Under the pieces are notes generated by a model. It saw only the letters and a program-made list of their open reading frames with translations. It had not been told where the DNA came from and did not search any database. A DNA stretch of 64,000 nucleotides from Kiritimatiellia bacterium (GTDB lineage: Bacteria > Verrucomicrobiota > Kiritimatiellia > JAFGHX01), in assembly GCA_016929905.1 (NCBI GenBank), contig JAFGHX010000462.1, positions 40,708-104,707 on the forward strand, in the 5' to 3' direction. A program made the position numbers and the translations under genes. This document shows positions 34,483 through 43,343 of the stretch, piece by piece. The stretch's first letter is position 1. Every line of letters begins with the position of its first letter.

Positions 34483-36639
34483 ATGCCTTCCATTCAGGAT
34501 CGACCCGTACGCGATCATTCTGTTCCGGCGACGAGTTTCACGGCCGACCTGCCCCATCACATCCTGGAGTTCATGATCAAACGCGACGGACGCACCGTCG
34601 CGTTCGATCCGCTGCGCATCGAGTCGGCCGTCCTGCGCGCGGGTCAGGCGACCCAGGAGTTCGGGCAGGCGGAGGCGAAACTGCTCACCGCGCAGGTGAT
34701 CAAGGTTCTCGAGTTCCGTTTTCCGGATGCCTTGCCGCACGTGGAAGACATCCAGGACATCGTGGAACAGACCCTGATCACGGCCAACCACTTCAAGACG
34801 GCGCGCGCCTACATTATCTATCGGGAGAACCGCGCGCGGTTGCGCGGCGACAGGCGCACCCGGGTGGATTCCATTCTGACGGTCAACGAGTACCTGCAGC
34901 AGGCGGACTGGCGCGTCAACGCCAACGCCAACCAGGGCTACTCGCTCGGCGGGTTGATCCTGAACGTGGCCGGGAAGGTGGTCGCCAACTACTGGCTCAG
35001 TCACGTGTACCCGCGCGCAATCGGCGAGGCACACCGCGCCGGCGATTTCCACATCCACGATCTGGACATGCTCTCGGGCTACTGCGCGGGCTGGTCGCTG
35101 CGTACATTCCTGCGCGAAGGCATCAACGGCGTGCCGGGCAAGGTGGACGCCGCGCCGCCCCGGCACCTTTCCAGCGCCGTCGGCCAGGTAGTGAATTTCC
35201 TCGGGACCCTCCAGAACGAGTGGGCCGGGGCCCAGGCGCTGAGCTCGTTCGACACGTATCTCGCCCCCTTCGTCCGCAAGGACCACCTCTCCTACGAAGG
35301 GGTGCGCCAGGCCATCCAGGAGTTCATCTTCAACCTCAACGTCCCCTCGCGCTGGGGGACACAGACACCGTTCACGAACCTGACGTTCGACATGACCTGT
35401 CCGGCCGACCTGCGAGCGGAACACCCGCACATCGGCGGCGAGGAAATGCCGTTCACCTACGGCGAGCTGCAGGACGAGATGGACATGATCAACCGGGCCT
35501 ACATCGAAACCATGAGTACCGGCGACGACAAGGCCCGGATCTTCACCTTCCCGATCCCCACCTATAACGTCACGCCCGATTTCAAATGGGACGGACCGCT
35601 CGCCGATGCGTTGTTCGACCTCACCGCCAAGTACGGCCTGCCCTACTTCCAGAACTTCCTCAACTCCGACCTCGATCCCGGCATGGTCCGCTCCATGTGC
35701 TGCCGGCTGCAGCTCGACCTGACCCAACTGCTGAAGCGCGGCAACGGCCTGTTCGGGTCCGCCGAACAGACCGGCTCGATCGGCGTAGTCACCATCAACT
35801 GCGCCCGGCTCGGATACGTTCACAAGGGCGACAAGGCCGCCCTGTTCGCCAGGCTCGATCACCTCCTCGACCTGGCCAAGAGCAGCCTGGAGATCAAGCG
35901 CAAAGAAGTGCAGCGGCTGATCGATCATGGGTTGCTGCCCTACACCAAACGGTATCTCGGCACGCTGAGGAACCATTTCTCCACCATCGGCGTCAACGGC
36001 ATCAACGAGATGATCCGCAACTTCACCGACGACGCCGAAACGATCGCCTCCGAATCCGGCAAGGCGCTGGCGATCGAATTCCTCTCCCACATCCGCGAGC
36101 AGCTCGTCAACTTCCAGGAGGAGACGGGGAACCTCTACAACCTCGAGGCCACGCCGGCGGAAGGAACCACCTATCGGCTGGCAAAGGAGGATCAGAAACG
36201 GTATCCCGACATCCGCCAGGCGGGCACCCCGGAGGCGCCGTACTACACCAACTCCTCGCAGTTGCCCGTCGGCTACACCGACGATCCGTTCGAAGCCCTC
36301 GTCCTGCAGGAAGACATGCAGCGCCAGTACACCGGCGGCACGGTCTTTCACCTCTATCTCGGCGAACGGATCGAGTCGGCGCAGGCGTGCAAGAATCTCG
36401 TGCGCCGGACGCTGGAACGATTTCGTGTGCCGTACCTGACGATTACCCCCGTCTTCTCCATCTGCGAACGGCACGGCTACCTCAACGGGGAGCAGCAGAA
36501 GTGCCCGAACTGCGGGGCGTCCTGCGAAGTGTGGACCCGCGTCATGGGTTACCACCGGCCCGTCTCGGAGTTCAATATCGGCAAGAAACGCGAGCACGCC
36601 GACCGGAAGTGGTTCGTGGCGGACAAGGCTCTCCCGTGA
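34483..36639 (+). CDS. nrdD: Anaerobic ribonucleoside-triphosphate reductase (class III)
   Basis: NrdD reduces ribonucleotides to deoxyribonucleotides without oxygen, using a glycyl radical. The 718 residues have an N-terminal ATP-cone (FMIKRDGRTVAFDPLRIESA to about residue 125), the catalytic barrel (GYCAGWSLRTFL; NLNVPSRWGTQTPFTNLTFD; GNGLFGSAEQTGSIG), a C-terminal zinc site (CERHGYLNGEQQKCPNCG) and the radical loop RVMGYHRPVSEFN with Gly689 as the probable radical site. Start at ATG 34483 with GGGAG 10 bases upstream. It overlaps nrdG by GTGA. Its presence implies growth without oxygen. Confidence 0.96.
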   Translation: MPSIQDRPVRDHSVPATSFTADLPHHILEFMIKRDGRTVAFDPLRIESAVLRAGQATQEFGQAEAKLLTAQVIKVLEFRFPDALPHVEDIQDIVEQTLITANHFKTARAYIIYRENRARLRGDRRTRVDSILTVNEYLQQADWRVNANANQGYSLGGLILNVAGKVVANYWLSHVYPRAIGEAHRAGDFHIHDLDMLSGYCAGWSLRTFLREGINGVPGKVDAAPPRHLSSAVGQVVNFLGTLQNEWAGAQALSSFDTYLAPFVRKDHLSYEGVRQAIQEFIFNLNVPSRWGTQTPFTNLTFDMTCPADLRAEHPHIGGEEMPFTYGELQDEMDMINRAYIETMSTGDDKARIFTFPIPTYNVTPDFKWDGPLADALFDLTAKYGLPYFQNFLNSDLDPGMVRSMCCRLQLDLTQLLKRGNGLFGSAEQTGSIGVVTINCARLGYVHKGDKAALFARLDHLLDLAKSSLEIKRKEVQRLIDHGLLPYTKRYLGTLRNHFSTIGVNGINEMIRNFTDDAETIASESGKALAIEFLSHIREQLVNFQEETGNLYNLEATPAEGTTYRLAKEDQKRYPDIRQAGTPEAPYYTNSSQLPVGYTDDPFEALVLQEDMQRQYTGGTVFHLYLGERIESAQACKNLVRRTLERFRVPYLTITPVFSICERHGYLNGEQQKCPNCGASCEVWTRVMGYHRPVSEFNIGKKREHADRKWFVADKALP

Positions 36640-37367
36640 GCGTGGCGGACGCATCATCCGCTCCGGCCGGCGAGCTCGCGATCGCCGACCTGACGCCCTT
36701 CTCGACCGTCGACTGGCCGGACAGAATCTGCGCCACCGTGTTCGTCCAGGGCTGTCCGTGGCGGTGCCCCTACTGCTATAACCGGTCGCTCCAGCCCGTT
36801 GTCCGTCCCGGCCGTCTGCCGTGGGATGCGGTGGTCGAGCGGCTGTCGGCCCGGCGCGGGTTCATCGACGGGATCGTGTTCAGCGGCGGGGAACCGCTGA
36901 TGCAGCCCGCACTGGCCGGCGCCCTGCGCCACACGCGCGCGATCGGATTCGCGGCGGGGCTGCATACCGCCGGCTACGCGCCGGAGTTCCTGCGCGAGCT
37001 TATCGCCGCCGGGCTGCTCGACTGGGTCGCACTCGACATCAAGGGCCCGCGGGCGCTCTACCCCCGAATCACGGGCGACCCGCAGTCCGGAACGCTGGCC
37101 TTCAAGAGCCTGGCGGTGGTGCTCGAGTCGGGGGTCGCGCACGAGCTCCGCACGACGGTCTACAGGCGAATCCTCACGCCGGCGGATCTCGAGGCAACGG
37201 CCGCTGCCGTCGCGGCGGCAGGGGGCGGGAGCCTGGTACTGCAGGCGTGCCGAGACGCAGGCGGCGCGAGCCCGGGCCCGGCCGACGCCCGCGAACTCGA
37301 GCGACTGCGCGCACGACTCAGCGCCTGCCTCCCGCACGTCCGATGCCGCGGGGCAAGCCCGGCCTGA
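36636..37367 (+). CDS. nrdG: Anaerobic ribonucleotide reductase activase, NrdG2 type (radical SAM)
   Basis: NrdG installs the glycyl radical on NrdD by reductive cleavage of S-adenosylmethionine. The 243-residue product has DLTPFSTVDWPDRICATVF followed by CPWRCPYC (Cys40, 44 and 47), the radical SAM CX3CX2C cluster, then FSGGEPLMQPA and DIKGPRALYPRITG. The N-terminus and length fit the NrdG2 subfamily rather than the short E. coli NrdG. The GTG start overlaps the nrdD stop as GTGA, so the pair is translationally coupled. Confidence 0.93.
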   Translation: MSVADASSAPAGELAIADLTPFSTVDWPDRICATVFVQGCPWRCPYCYNRSLQPVVRPGRLPWDAVVERLSARRGFIDGIVFSGGEPLMQPALAGALRHTRAIGFAAGLHTAGYAPEFLRELIAAGLLDWVALDIKGPRALYPRITGDPQSGTLAFKSLAVVLESGVAHELRTTVYRRILTPADLEATAAAVAAAGGGSLVLQACRDAGGASPGPADARELERLRARLSACLPHVRCRGASPA

Positions 37368-37721
37368 GTGCCCGGGTTTGCGGATATGGCGATCTTCGGC
37401 AGGCAACGCAAACGACGAAGCCAAAAAAGACGAGGGAAGTATGACGACGGGCGGCACGGCTTCCGTCTGAGTGATGAAACCTGCACGCTGCCGGCGGTGC
37501 AGATCAGCCGCAAGGAGGCGTTTCCGCCATAGGCGGATCCGCCCCTGGAGGACAGCTTCGCGCCTGCCCCAAGACTCTTGGCCCACTACGAATATTTCTC
37601 CTTTTGGGTCTTGACGCCCTCCTGATCATATACGAAGATACAGCCCGATCTTACTTGGGTAAGGTCGCCGGTACGTTTAGTCCAAAGGCCGTATTCCGCG
37701 CAAACAGGAGGTTCCTACCCC
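37368..37721. other. Intergenic region nrdG to phosphoesterase
   Basis: This 354-base gap contains a small possible frame (37386-37532, listed separately), a perfect 12-base palindrome GGCGGATCCGCC (37532-37543) and a TTGACG followed by ATATACGAAGAT near 37608-37640 that might be the promoter of the phosphoesterase gene. No terminator with a T tract was found after nrdG. Confidence 0.4.
37386..37532 (+). CDS. Possible small basic protein, unrecognised
   Basis: An ATG frame of 48 codons encodes an Arg/Lys-rich N-terminal half (AIFGRQRKRRSQKRRGKYDD) and a less charged second half (RLSDETCTLPAVQISRKEAF). There is no good ribosome-binding site and no family I recognise. It starts 18 bases after nrdG and ends in the GGCGGATCCGCC palindrome. 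It may be chance; listed because its codon composition is not obviously random. Confidence 0.2.
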   Translation: MAIFGRQRKRRSQKRRGKYDDGRHGFRLSDETCTLPAVQISRKEAFPP

Positions 37722-39617
37722 ATGAGACGCGCCCTGTCCGGTCCGAGATCCATTCTCGCTCTGTCTCTGTTCGGTCTGTCGCTCGCCGCTGACGCCGCAC
37801 CCAGGAATCGGATCCTGAAGGGCCCCTATCTTCAGAATCCGAAACCCGCCGGCATCACGATCATGTGGGAAACCAAATTCGCCGCTTCCAGCCGCGTGGA
37901 TTTCGGCCCCACCGACGGCTACGGGTCGAGCGTGGAAGACACGACGGAAGTCAACGTGCACGAGATGGCCATCACGGGCCTCCAGGCGGACACGCTGTAC
38001 CACTACCGGGTGGCATCCGGCTCAACCGCCAGCGCCGACTACACCTTCCACACGGCCGCGCCTGACGGCGCCTCGTTCCGGTTCGTCGCGTACGGAGACT
38101 GCCGCACCTATCCGACCGATCATGCGCAAGTCGTCGACGCCATCCTCCAGAACAGCCCTGCGATCGTGCTAAACACCGGCGATCTCGTGAACAACGGGAC
38201 TCTTTACGAGGAGTGGGCGCCCGAGTTCTTTGACCCGGCATTCCCCCTGATGAGCACGACGCCGATGTTCCCAGCTCTCGGCAACCACGAGAACAACAGT
38301 CAGTGGTACTACGACTTCTTCAGCGTTCCCGCCCAAGAGTCCGGTTCCAGCACGGAAGCGTGGTACTCGTTCAACTATGGATGCGCGCACTTCATCGTGC
38401 TTGACTCTTGCCAGGACTTCTCGCCCGGCAGTTCGCAGTATCAGTGGCTTCTGGCCGATCTCGATTCGCCAGAAGCCGTGAATGCCGCATGGCGAATCGT
38501 GGTTTTTCATCACCCGGCCTACAGTTCCGCGCCGCACGGAGGGGATTTTGAAGTTCAGACGAACCTCGTGCCGCTGTTCGAGGCCCATAACGTACAACTC
38601 GTCTTTAACGGCCACGATCACGTCTATGAACGGAGCTACAAGGACGGCGTGTCCTACATCGTAACAGGTGGCGGCGGCGCGCCTCTGTACAGCGTCGGCG
38701 TGACCCCCAACCCCTACAGCATTTCGGCCGAGAGCGGCTTTCACCATTGCGTCATCGACGCCACGCCGGCAACATTGAACATCTGGGCCGTGCGAAACGA
38801 CCTGACGGTCATCGACTCCGTCACCATCCTCTCTGGCGACGAAACGCACGACGTCGCCGTCACAGCCGTGGAGGCGCCTGCGACCGTGGCGCAAGGCCAA
38901 ACGGCGGCCATAGCGGTCCACGTCGTGAACGAGGGGACCTTCGCCGAAACGTTCAGCGTCGTCCTCCAAAACCTCACCGAGGAGACGGCGTACACCCAGC
39001 AAGTCGCGCTGGCCTGTGGGGCTTCCGCCGTAGTAGACTTCGACTGGCAAACAGGCGGCACGACGCCGCTCGGTGATCATCTCTTCAGAGCCGACGCCGG
39101 GCCTGTGGCCGGCGAAACGGATACCGACGACAACATCCGCGCCGCCACCGTGGCCGTCGTCGAAGCCGGCCCGGTGGTTGACCTCGCCGAGCAGGATCTT
39201 CCGGAGCAAGGTACGGTGCAAAACGACTGCACCGCCACACATGCGAGCGACGACATCTGCGAAACCCTCACGGAAGAGCCGGGAAAGGGCAAACCGGATA
39301 ACCGATACAGCAGACTGACCCACAAGTGGACCATCCGCGTGACCGGCGGCAGCGTTGTGACCCTGGGCGTTGAGGCCTACAAGAGCGGCGCCGGCGAAGA
39401 CGACTTCGTTTTCGCTTACTCCACCGACGACAACCTGTACACCGACCTGCTCACCGTCACGAAGGCGGCCGACGACGATCAACCCCAGACCGCCGCGTTG
39501 CCGGCCGGCCTCTCGGGGCTGGTCTACATCATGGTCGCGGACACCGACCGCACCCCGGAAAATCAATCGCTGGAAGCGATCCACATCGATCATCTGTTCA
39601 TTCGAAGTGACCCTTGA
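37722..39617 (+). CDS. Secreted purple-acid-phosphatase-like metallophosphoesterase with CARDB-like domain
   Basis: The 631-residue product has a signal peptide (LALSLFGLSLAADAA), an FN3-like N-terminal domain of the purple acid phosphatase type (residues 30-115, with GPYLQNPKPAGITIMWET and ADTLYHYRV), then the metallophosphoesterase core: AYGDCRT, NTGDLVNNG, GNHE, VVFHHPAYSS and NGHDHVYERSY, which supply the metal ligands. Residues ~375-480 look like a CARDB adhesion domain (VTAVEAPATVAQGQTAAI). The C-terminal ~130 residues are unassigned. It probably cleaves phosphate esters outside the cytoplasm. AGGAGG lies 10 bases before the ATG. Confidence 0.88.
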   Translation: MRRALSGPRSILALSLFGLSLAADAAPRNRILKGPYLQNPKPAGITIMWETKFAASSRVDFGPTDGYGSSVEDTTEVNVHEMAITGLQADTLYHYRVASGSTASADYTFHTAAPDGASFRFVAYGDCRTYPTDHAQVVDAILQNSPAIVLNTGDLVNNGTLYEEWAPEFFDPAFPLMSTTPMFPALGNHENNSQWYYDFFSVPAQESGSSTEAWYSFNYGCAHFIVLDSCQDFSPGSSQYQWLLADLDSPEAVNAAWRIVVFHHPAYSSAPHGGDFEVQTNLVPLFEAHNVQLVFNGHDHVYERSYKDGVSYIVTGGGGAPLYSVGVTPNPYSISAESGFHHCVIDATPATLNIWAVRNDLTVIDSVTILSGDETHDVAVTAVEAPATVAQGQTAAIAVHVVNEGTFAETFSVVLQNLTEETAYTQQVALACGASAVVDFDWQTGGTTPLGDHLFRADAGPVAGETDTDDNIRAATVAVVEAGPVVDLAEQDLPEQGTVQNDCTATHASDDICETLTEEPGKGKPDNRYSRLTHKWTIRVTGGSVVTLGVEAYKSGAGEDDFVFAYSTDDNLYTDLLTVTKAADDDQPQTAALPAGLSGLVYIMVADTDRTPENQSLEAIHIDHLFIRSDP

Positions 39618-39720
39618 CCGACACAACCTCCATGTCGAAGCCGAGCGTCAGCAGCAACGGCTCGCCGATCTCCTGCGCCTCCCAACGCAACCGGATAGGC
39701 ATGGCGCTGATCCGCGGCCG
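39598..39720 (-). other. Possible gene remnant, convergent with phosphoesterase
   Basis: On the minus strand a short frame ending at 39598 reads SAMPIRLRWEAQEIGEPLLL followed by FDMEVVSVKGHFE, which looks more protein-like than the usual antisense frames here. There is no start with a ribosome-binding site, and the upstream part is arginine/proline-rich noise. It could be the 3' end of a decayed gene or chance. No family recognised. Confidence 0.2.
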
Positions 39721-39805
39721 GGCAAGGTGAGGGAAAGCGTGAGCGTTCGGCGGAGCCGCTTGGCCGTTGGCCCGAGGCTTTCGCCCTGTCCGTATCCGCC
39801 GTGCC

Positions 39806-41143
39806 TCACTCAAGCCCCGGCCATTGCGCTTCGGCCTGGCTGGCGCGCCGCATCTGCCTTTCCAGATCGGCGCCCACGTCGAAGAAGCTGAACGGATCTT
39901 CACCCCGAATGTCCGCGCCGCCGAGCAGGCGGGAGATGACGGGCAGCGCCTTGATCCGCGTTGTGCCGATCTTGGCGATCTCCACGTTTTCGGGCATCAG
40001 GCCGCACATGCCGTCCCGTGTGAAATCATAGACCCCGGCGAACCCCCAGATTTCGTCCGTCGCCCGGATCGCATCGCGTATCCCCGCGCGCTCGAACCCC
40101 GCCTTCGCGGCCGCGTGGCATGCCAGCGCCGCCGCGTCCAGAATGTACGGAAAAAGCGCCGGTTCGTACTCGATCGTCTGCGCATCGACTTTCGGCTCTT
40201 CACGCACCAGCGCCTGCCACGGGGCCAGCCGGGTTTCGACGGCGGACTCCGGCATCTCCTTCGGCCCCGGGAACAGGACGTTCTTGGCTACGCCCCAGTC
40301 CTGCCCCACAAAATAACGGACGCCCGCCACCGGCGCCATCAACAGCGTGACCCCCCAGCGCTCGGTCCGGACGTATGTGCCGACGGCGGTCAGCGCGTCG
40401 AATCCGCCCCAGCACAAGACGGCCTGCATCCGATCGCGCGGCGTCTCCCGCACCCGCAGCAGCCGGACGTAGAGCCCGTCCATCCGGGCGGCCAGCGCCG
40501 GATCGTCACGCGTGAAGGACTCGACGGCGAGCAGGTTCAGCCCGAACTCGACAACGTCCTCCTTCACGCCGGGCACAACATCGGCATGCGTCTGTTCGAC
40601 AACCAGCGCAACGTTCCACGGGCCCTTCCGCTTCAGATACGCGCAAAGCGCCCGAATGATACCGCGCCGGGACGGCGCGGCCAGGAAGGCCCAGTTCGTC
40701 ACGCCCTCGCCCGGCGGGTCGGCCGAAACGCCCGGCACGGGGCAGAGCAAGGGAACCTGCAATTCGCCCGCCGCGCGCGCGCAGCGCGCAAACGCGCGGG
40801 GCGACGTCGGCCCGATAATCGCCACCGCACCCTCCTCCCTCGCCAGCGCGGCCATCTGCGCAGCCGCCGTCGCCGGGTCGCCACGCGTGTCGCGAACCGC
40901 CAGCCGCACGGCGCGCCCGCCGGCGCCGCCCGCCGCGTTCAGTCGCGCGACGGCGAGCTCGAGCGCAAACTTCTGCGCCAGTCCGATCCGCACCGTTTCG
41001 TTGCTGAGATCCAGAACGGCGCCAAGCGTGAACGAGGAAGCCGCCGGCCCGGCCCCCGTGCCCTGCGCAAAGGCCGGCCTCCGACCGGTCGCCAACCCGC
41101 CTACAAACAACGCGATGCCGACAAGCACGATAGACTTACGCAT
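39806..41143 (-). CDS. Branched-chain amino-acid-type ABC substrate-binding protein (LivJ-like), orphan
   Basis: The 445-residue product has a signal peptide (MRKSIVLVGIALFVGGLATG) and the two-lobed peripla_BP_6 fold: FTLGAVLDLSNETVRIGL at the start, GGRAVRLAVRDTRGDPATAA, GAVAIIGPTSPRAFARCA, LQVPLLCPVPGVSADPPG, and a late FAGVYDFTRDGMCGLMPENV. The start is fixed by AGGAG five bases upstream. No LivH, M, G or F genes lie nearby. It follows TPR paralog 3 after 92 bases on the same strand and may share its transcript. It could bind a ligand for sensing instead of transport; inference. Confidence 0.82.
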   Translation of the reverse strand: MRKSIVLVGIALFVGGLATGRRPAFAQGTGAGPAASSFTLGAVLDLSNETVRIGLAQKFALELAVARLNAAGGAGGRAVRLAVRDTRGDPATAAAQMAALAREEGAVAIIGPTSPRAFARCARAAGELQVPLLCPVPGVSADPPGEGVTNWAFLAAPSRRGIIRALCAYLKRKGPWNVALVVEQTHADVVPGVKEDVVEFGLNLLAVESFTRDDPALAARMDGLYVRLLRVRETPRDRMQAVLCWGGFDALTAVGTYVRTERWGVTLLMAPVAGVRYFVGQDWGVAKNVLFPGPKEMPESAVETRLAPWQALVREEPKVDAQTIEYEPALFPYILDAAALACHAAAKAGFERAGIRDAIRATDEIWGFAGVYDFTRDGMCGLMPENVEIAKIGTTRIKALPVISRLLGGADIRGEDPFSFFDVGADLERQMRRASQAEAQWPGLE

Positions 41144-41235
41144 TTCCGCTCCTGAATCCGCGGTACATCCCGGCCCACCCCGGAGATCGTACCACGCCGC
41201 CGCCCCCATTCCCAGCCCTTCCTCGGCCCGTACCG

Positions 41236-43215
41236 CTATTGCCCGGCGCGCAGCTCGGCAAGCAATTCCGCCGCCCCGGCGTGGTCGGGCCGAAGCTGGA
41301 CGGCCCGGGCAAGCGCCGCCATGGCGCCGGCGCGGTCGCCTTGCCGCGCGAGCAGCCGGCCCAGTTGGTACGCGGCGGGGAAGTGGGCCGCGTCGCGAGC
41401 GAGCACGTCTTCGTAACAACGGCGTGCCGCCTGCCAATCGCCCTTGCGCGCATGGATCAACCCCATGTTGAACCGCGCCGCCGTGCTGCCGGGAAAGAGC
41501 TCGAGCACCTCGCGCAACTCCGTCAACGCGGCGTCCAACTGCCCGAGATCCGCCAGCACGGCGCCCAGATTGCAGCGGTAGTCAACGTTCCGCGGGTCAA
41601 CCTGAACGGCATGGCGGAAATGCCGCTCCGCCGCCGCCAGTTCTCTCTTTCGCAGCAGCACGGTGCCAAGATTGTTGTGGGCGCGAACGTGCGCGGGGAA
41701 AAGGGCAACCGCTTGGGAGTAGTGAAACGCCGCTAGCTCGATCGAGCCCGCCTTGAGCAGCGCGTTCGCGCAGTTGAAATGCGCGTCCGCATCGTCCGGA
41801 TCAAGCGCCAACGCACGGCTGAAGGCCGGCATGGCTTCCGCCAGGCGCCCCTCGCGCAACAGGGCGTCGCCCACATTCACCAGGGCCTTGACGGATTCGG
41901 GATGCGTCTGGAGGCAGTCCCGAAACAGCGTCAGGCTGTCGCGCCACACGGCGGCACGCCGGGCGCTGAGAAAACCAAGCCCCGCCAACAGCAGGACCGC
42001 AACGCCCAGCACCGGGCGCCGCAACGCCGCCCGGCGCGGCCACACACCCAGCCCGGCGCTCACGGCCAGCGCCAGCCCAGCCAAAGGCAGGTACAGAAAC
42101 CGGTCCGCGCGAAAGATATGATGCGGCAGGATCTGCGCGCTGGGCGCAAGCCCCAGCACAAACCACACAAATCCGAAACAGAGCAAGGGCCGGCGCCGCC
42201 GGCTGAACCCGATCCATGCCGCCACGGCCCCGATCAGAACGACGCCGAGAATGACGCCGGGTTCGAGTATCCCGGTGGGGACCTGCGCCGGATAGATCAC
42301 CGCCAGATGGCGCGGCCACAAGAGGGTGCGCACATTGAGCCAGAACGTGTCGGGAATCGTCAGCAACCGGGCCGCGATCGAGAGGTCCGTCCCCTCGGCA
42401 ACCCACCCGACAGGCCGCGCCAGATGGTCCGCCACCTTCTTGATGACCACCGTCACCAGCCCTATGGGCAACAGGTACCAACTGCAGGCCGGCCGCGCGG
42501 GGTGCGCATGCTCCGAAGCCGGGTCCGAGCCGCGGCCGGCCCCATGCAGGCACGAGTCGTGCGCGAGCACAATCGCCGGCACGATGGCGCCTACCACGTT
42601 GCTCAGGCAACTCAACACACAGGCCAGCACCGCCAGCGCGCGCCAGCGCCACGCGCGCGCCGCAGCACCCGCCGCCAGCGCCTTCCGGTGGGCGTGCAGG
42701 CACAGCAAGCCGAACAACAGCATCAGCAGCTCCTCGCGCCCGCCAACCCAGGCAACCGGTTCCACCACCACCGGATGCACCGCGAACAGCCCCGCGCCAC
42801 AAAACGCACACGCCGCCGCCCAACCCGGCCCCGAAGCGGCCGCCCCCGTCCGTGCGTCCGGCGCGCGCGAGGCCAGAAGCCCCGCCGCCAACAGCCACAA
42901 CAGCCAGACGTTCGCCGCGTGCACCAGCACGTTGGTCAGATGGTATCCGGACGGATCCAGCCCCCAAACCGCATAATCGACAGCGAAGGAAAGCACGCGA
43001 ACCGGATAGTAGTTCGTCAGCGAGAAACGCGAGAAAATCCGCGCCATGTTCGCCGGCGCAAGGCTGCGTATCAGCGGATTGTCCACCACCTGGAAATTCT
43101 CGTCATAGTTGGTGAACGCGTACCGGACAGTCTGCAGAAAAACGCCCAGTACCAGAAGGACGAGCACAGCCGGCCAGACGCGACGCCACAGGCGACCTGA
43201 AAGCTCCATGCGCAT
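41236..43215 (-). CDS. TMTC-like membrane protein with C-terminal TPR array (paralog 3)
   Basis: The 659-residue product has the same plan as the two genes near 26.5-30.7 kb: loop motif YDENFQVVDNPLIRSL, YYPVRVLSFAVDYAVWGL, HPVVVEPVAWVGGREELL, ACVLSCLSNVVGAIVPAIVL, HHIFRADRFLYLPLAGL, then about seven TPR units (e.g. AHNNLGTVLLRKRELAAAE). The acidic pair in the first loop is DE instead of DD. The open frame reaches a TTG at 43284, but the ATG at 43215 gives a better N-terminus. Predicted GT-C glycosyltransferase; partner and substrate unknown. Downstream is the LivJ-like gene. Confidence 0.74.
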   Translation of the reverse strand: MRMELSGRLWRRVWPAVLVLLVLGVFLQTVRYAFTNYDENFQVVDNPLIRSLAPANMARIFSRFSLTNYYPVRVLSFAVDYAVWGLDPSGYHLTNVLVHAANVWLLWLLAAGLLASRAPDARTGAAASGPGWAAACAFCGAGLFAVHPVVVEPVAWVGGREELLMLLFGLLCLHAHRKALAAGAAARAWRWRALAVLACVLSCLSNVVGAIVPAIVLAHDSCLHGAGRGSDPASEHAHPARPACSWYLLPIGLVTVVIKKVADHLARPVGWVAEGTDLSIAARLLTIPDTFWLNVRTLLWPRHLAVIYPAQVPTGILEPGVILGVVLIGAVAAWIGFSRRRRPLLCFGFVWFVLGLAPSAQILPHHIFRADRFLYLPLAGLALAVSAGLGVWPRRAALRRPVLGVAVLLLAGLGFLSARRAAVWRDSLTLFRDCLQTHPESVKALVNVGDALLREGRLAEAMPAFSRALALDPDDADAHFNCANALLKAGSIELAAFHYSQAVALFPAHVRAHNNLGTVLLRKRELAAAERHFRHAVQVDPRNVDYRCNLGAVLADLGQLDAALTELREVLELFPGSTAARFNMGLIHARKGDWQAARRCYEDVLARDAAHFPAAYQLGRLLARQGDRAGAMAALARAVQLRPDHAGAAELLAELRAGQ

Positions 43216-43297
43216 TTTTCGGACTTCAAAATACCCCCAATCCCGCACGGCCGTCACCAAAAAAGCGGTATTTTTTTCGTGCAAAACGCGGGGCCTT

Positions 43298-43306
43298 TGT
43301 CATAAT
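43298..43306 (+). promoter_or_regulatory. Extended -10 promoter candidate for the Minf_1886-like gene
   Basis: TGT followed by CATAAT gives an extended -10 (TGnTATAAT-like), 38 bases before the ATG at 43344. No clear -35 was seen, which fits extended -10 promoters. The AT-rich patch around 43260-43310 is the divergent intergenic region with TPR paralog 3. Confidence 0.4.
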
Positions 43307-43343
43307 AGACCATCGGCTTCTTTCAGATGGGAATGCGCGGAAG

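Noticed and set aside
34474..36657. Minus-strand open frame of about 727 codons opposite nrdD
   Set aside because: nrdD is certain from its ATP-cone, zinc and glycyl-radical motifs; the antisense frame has none.
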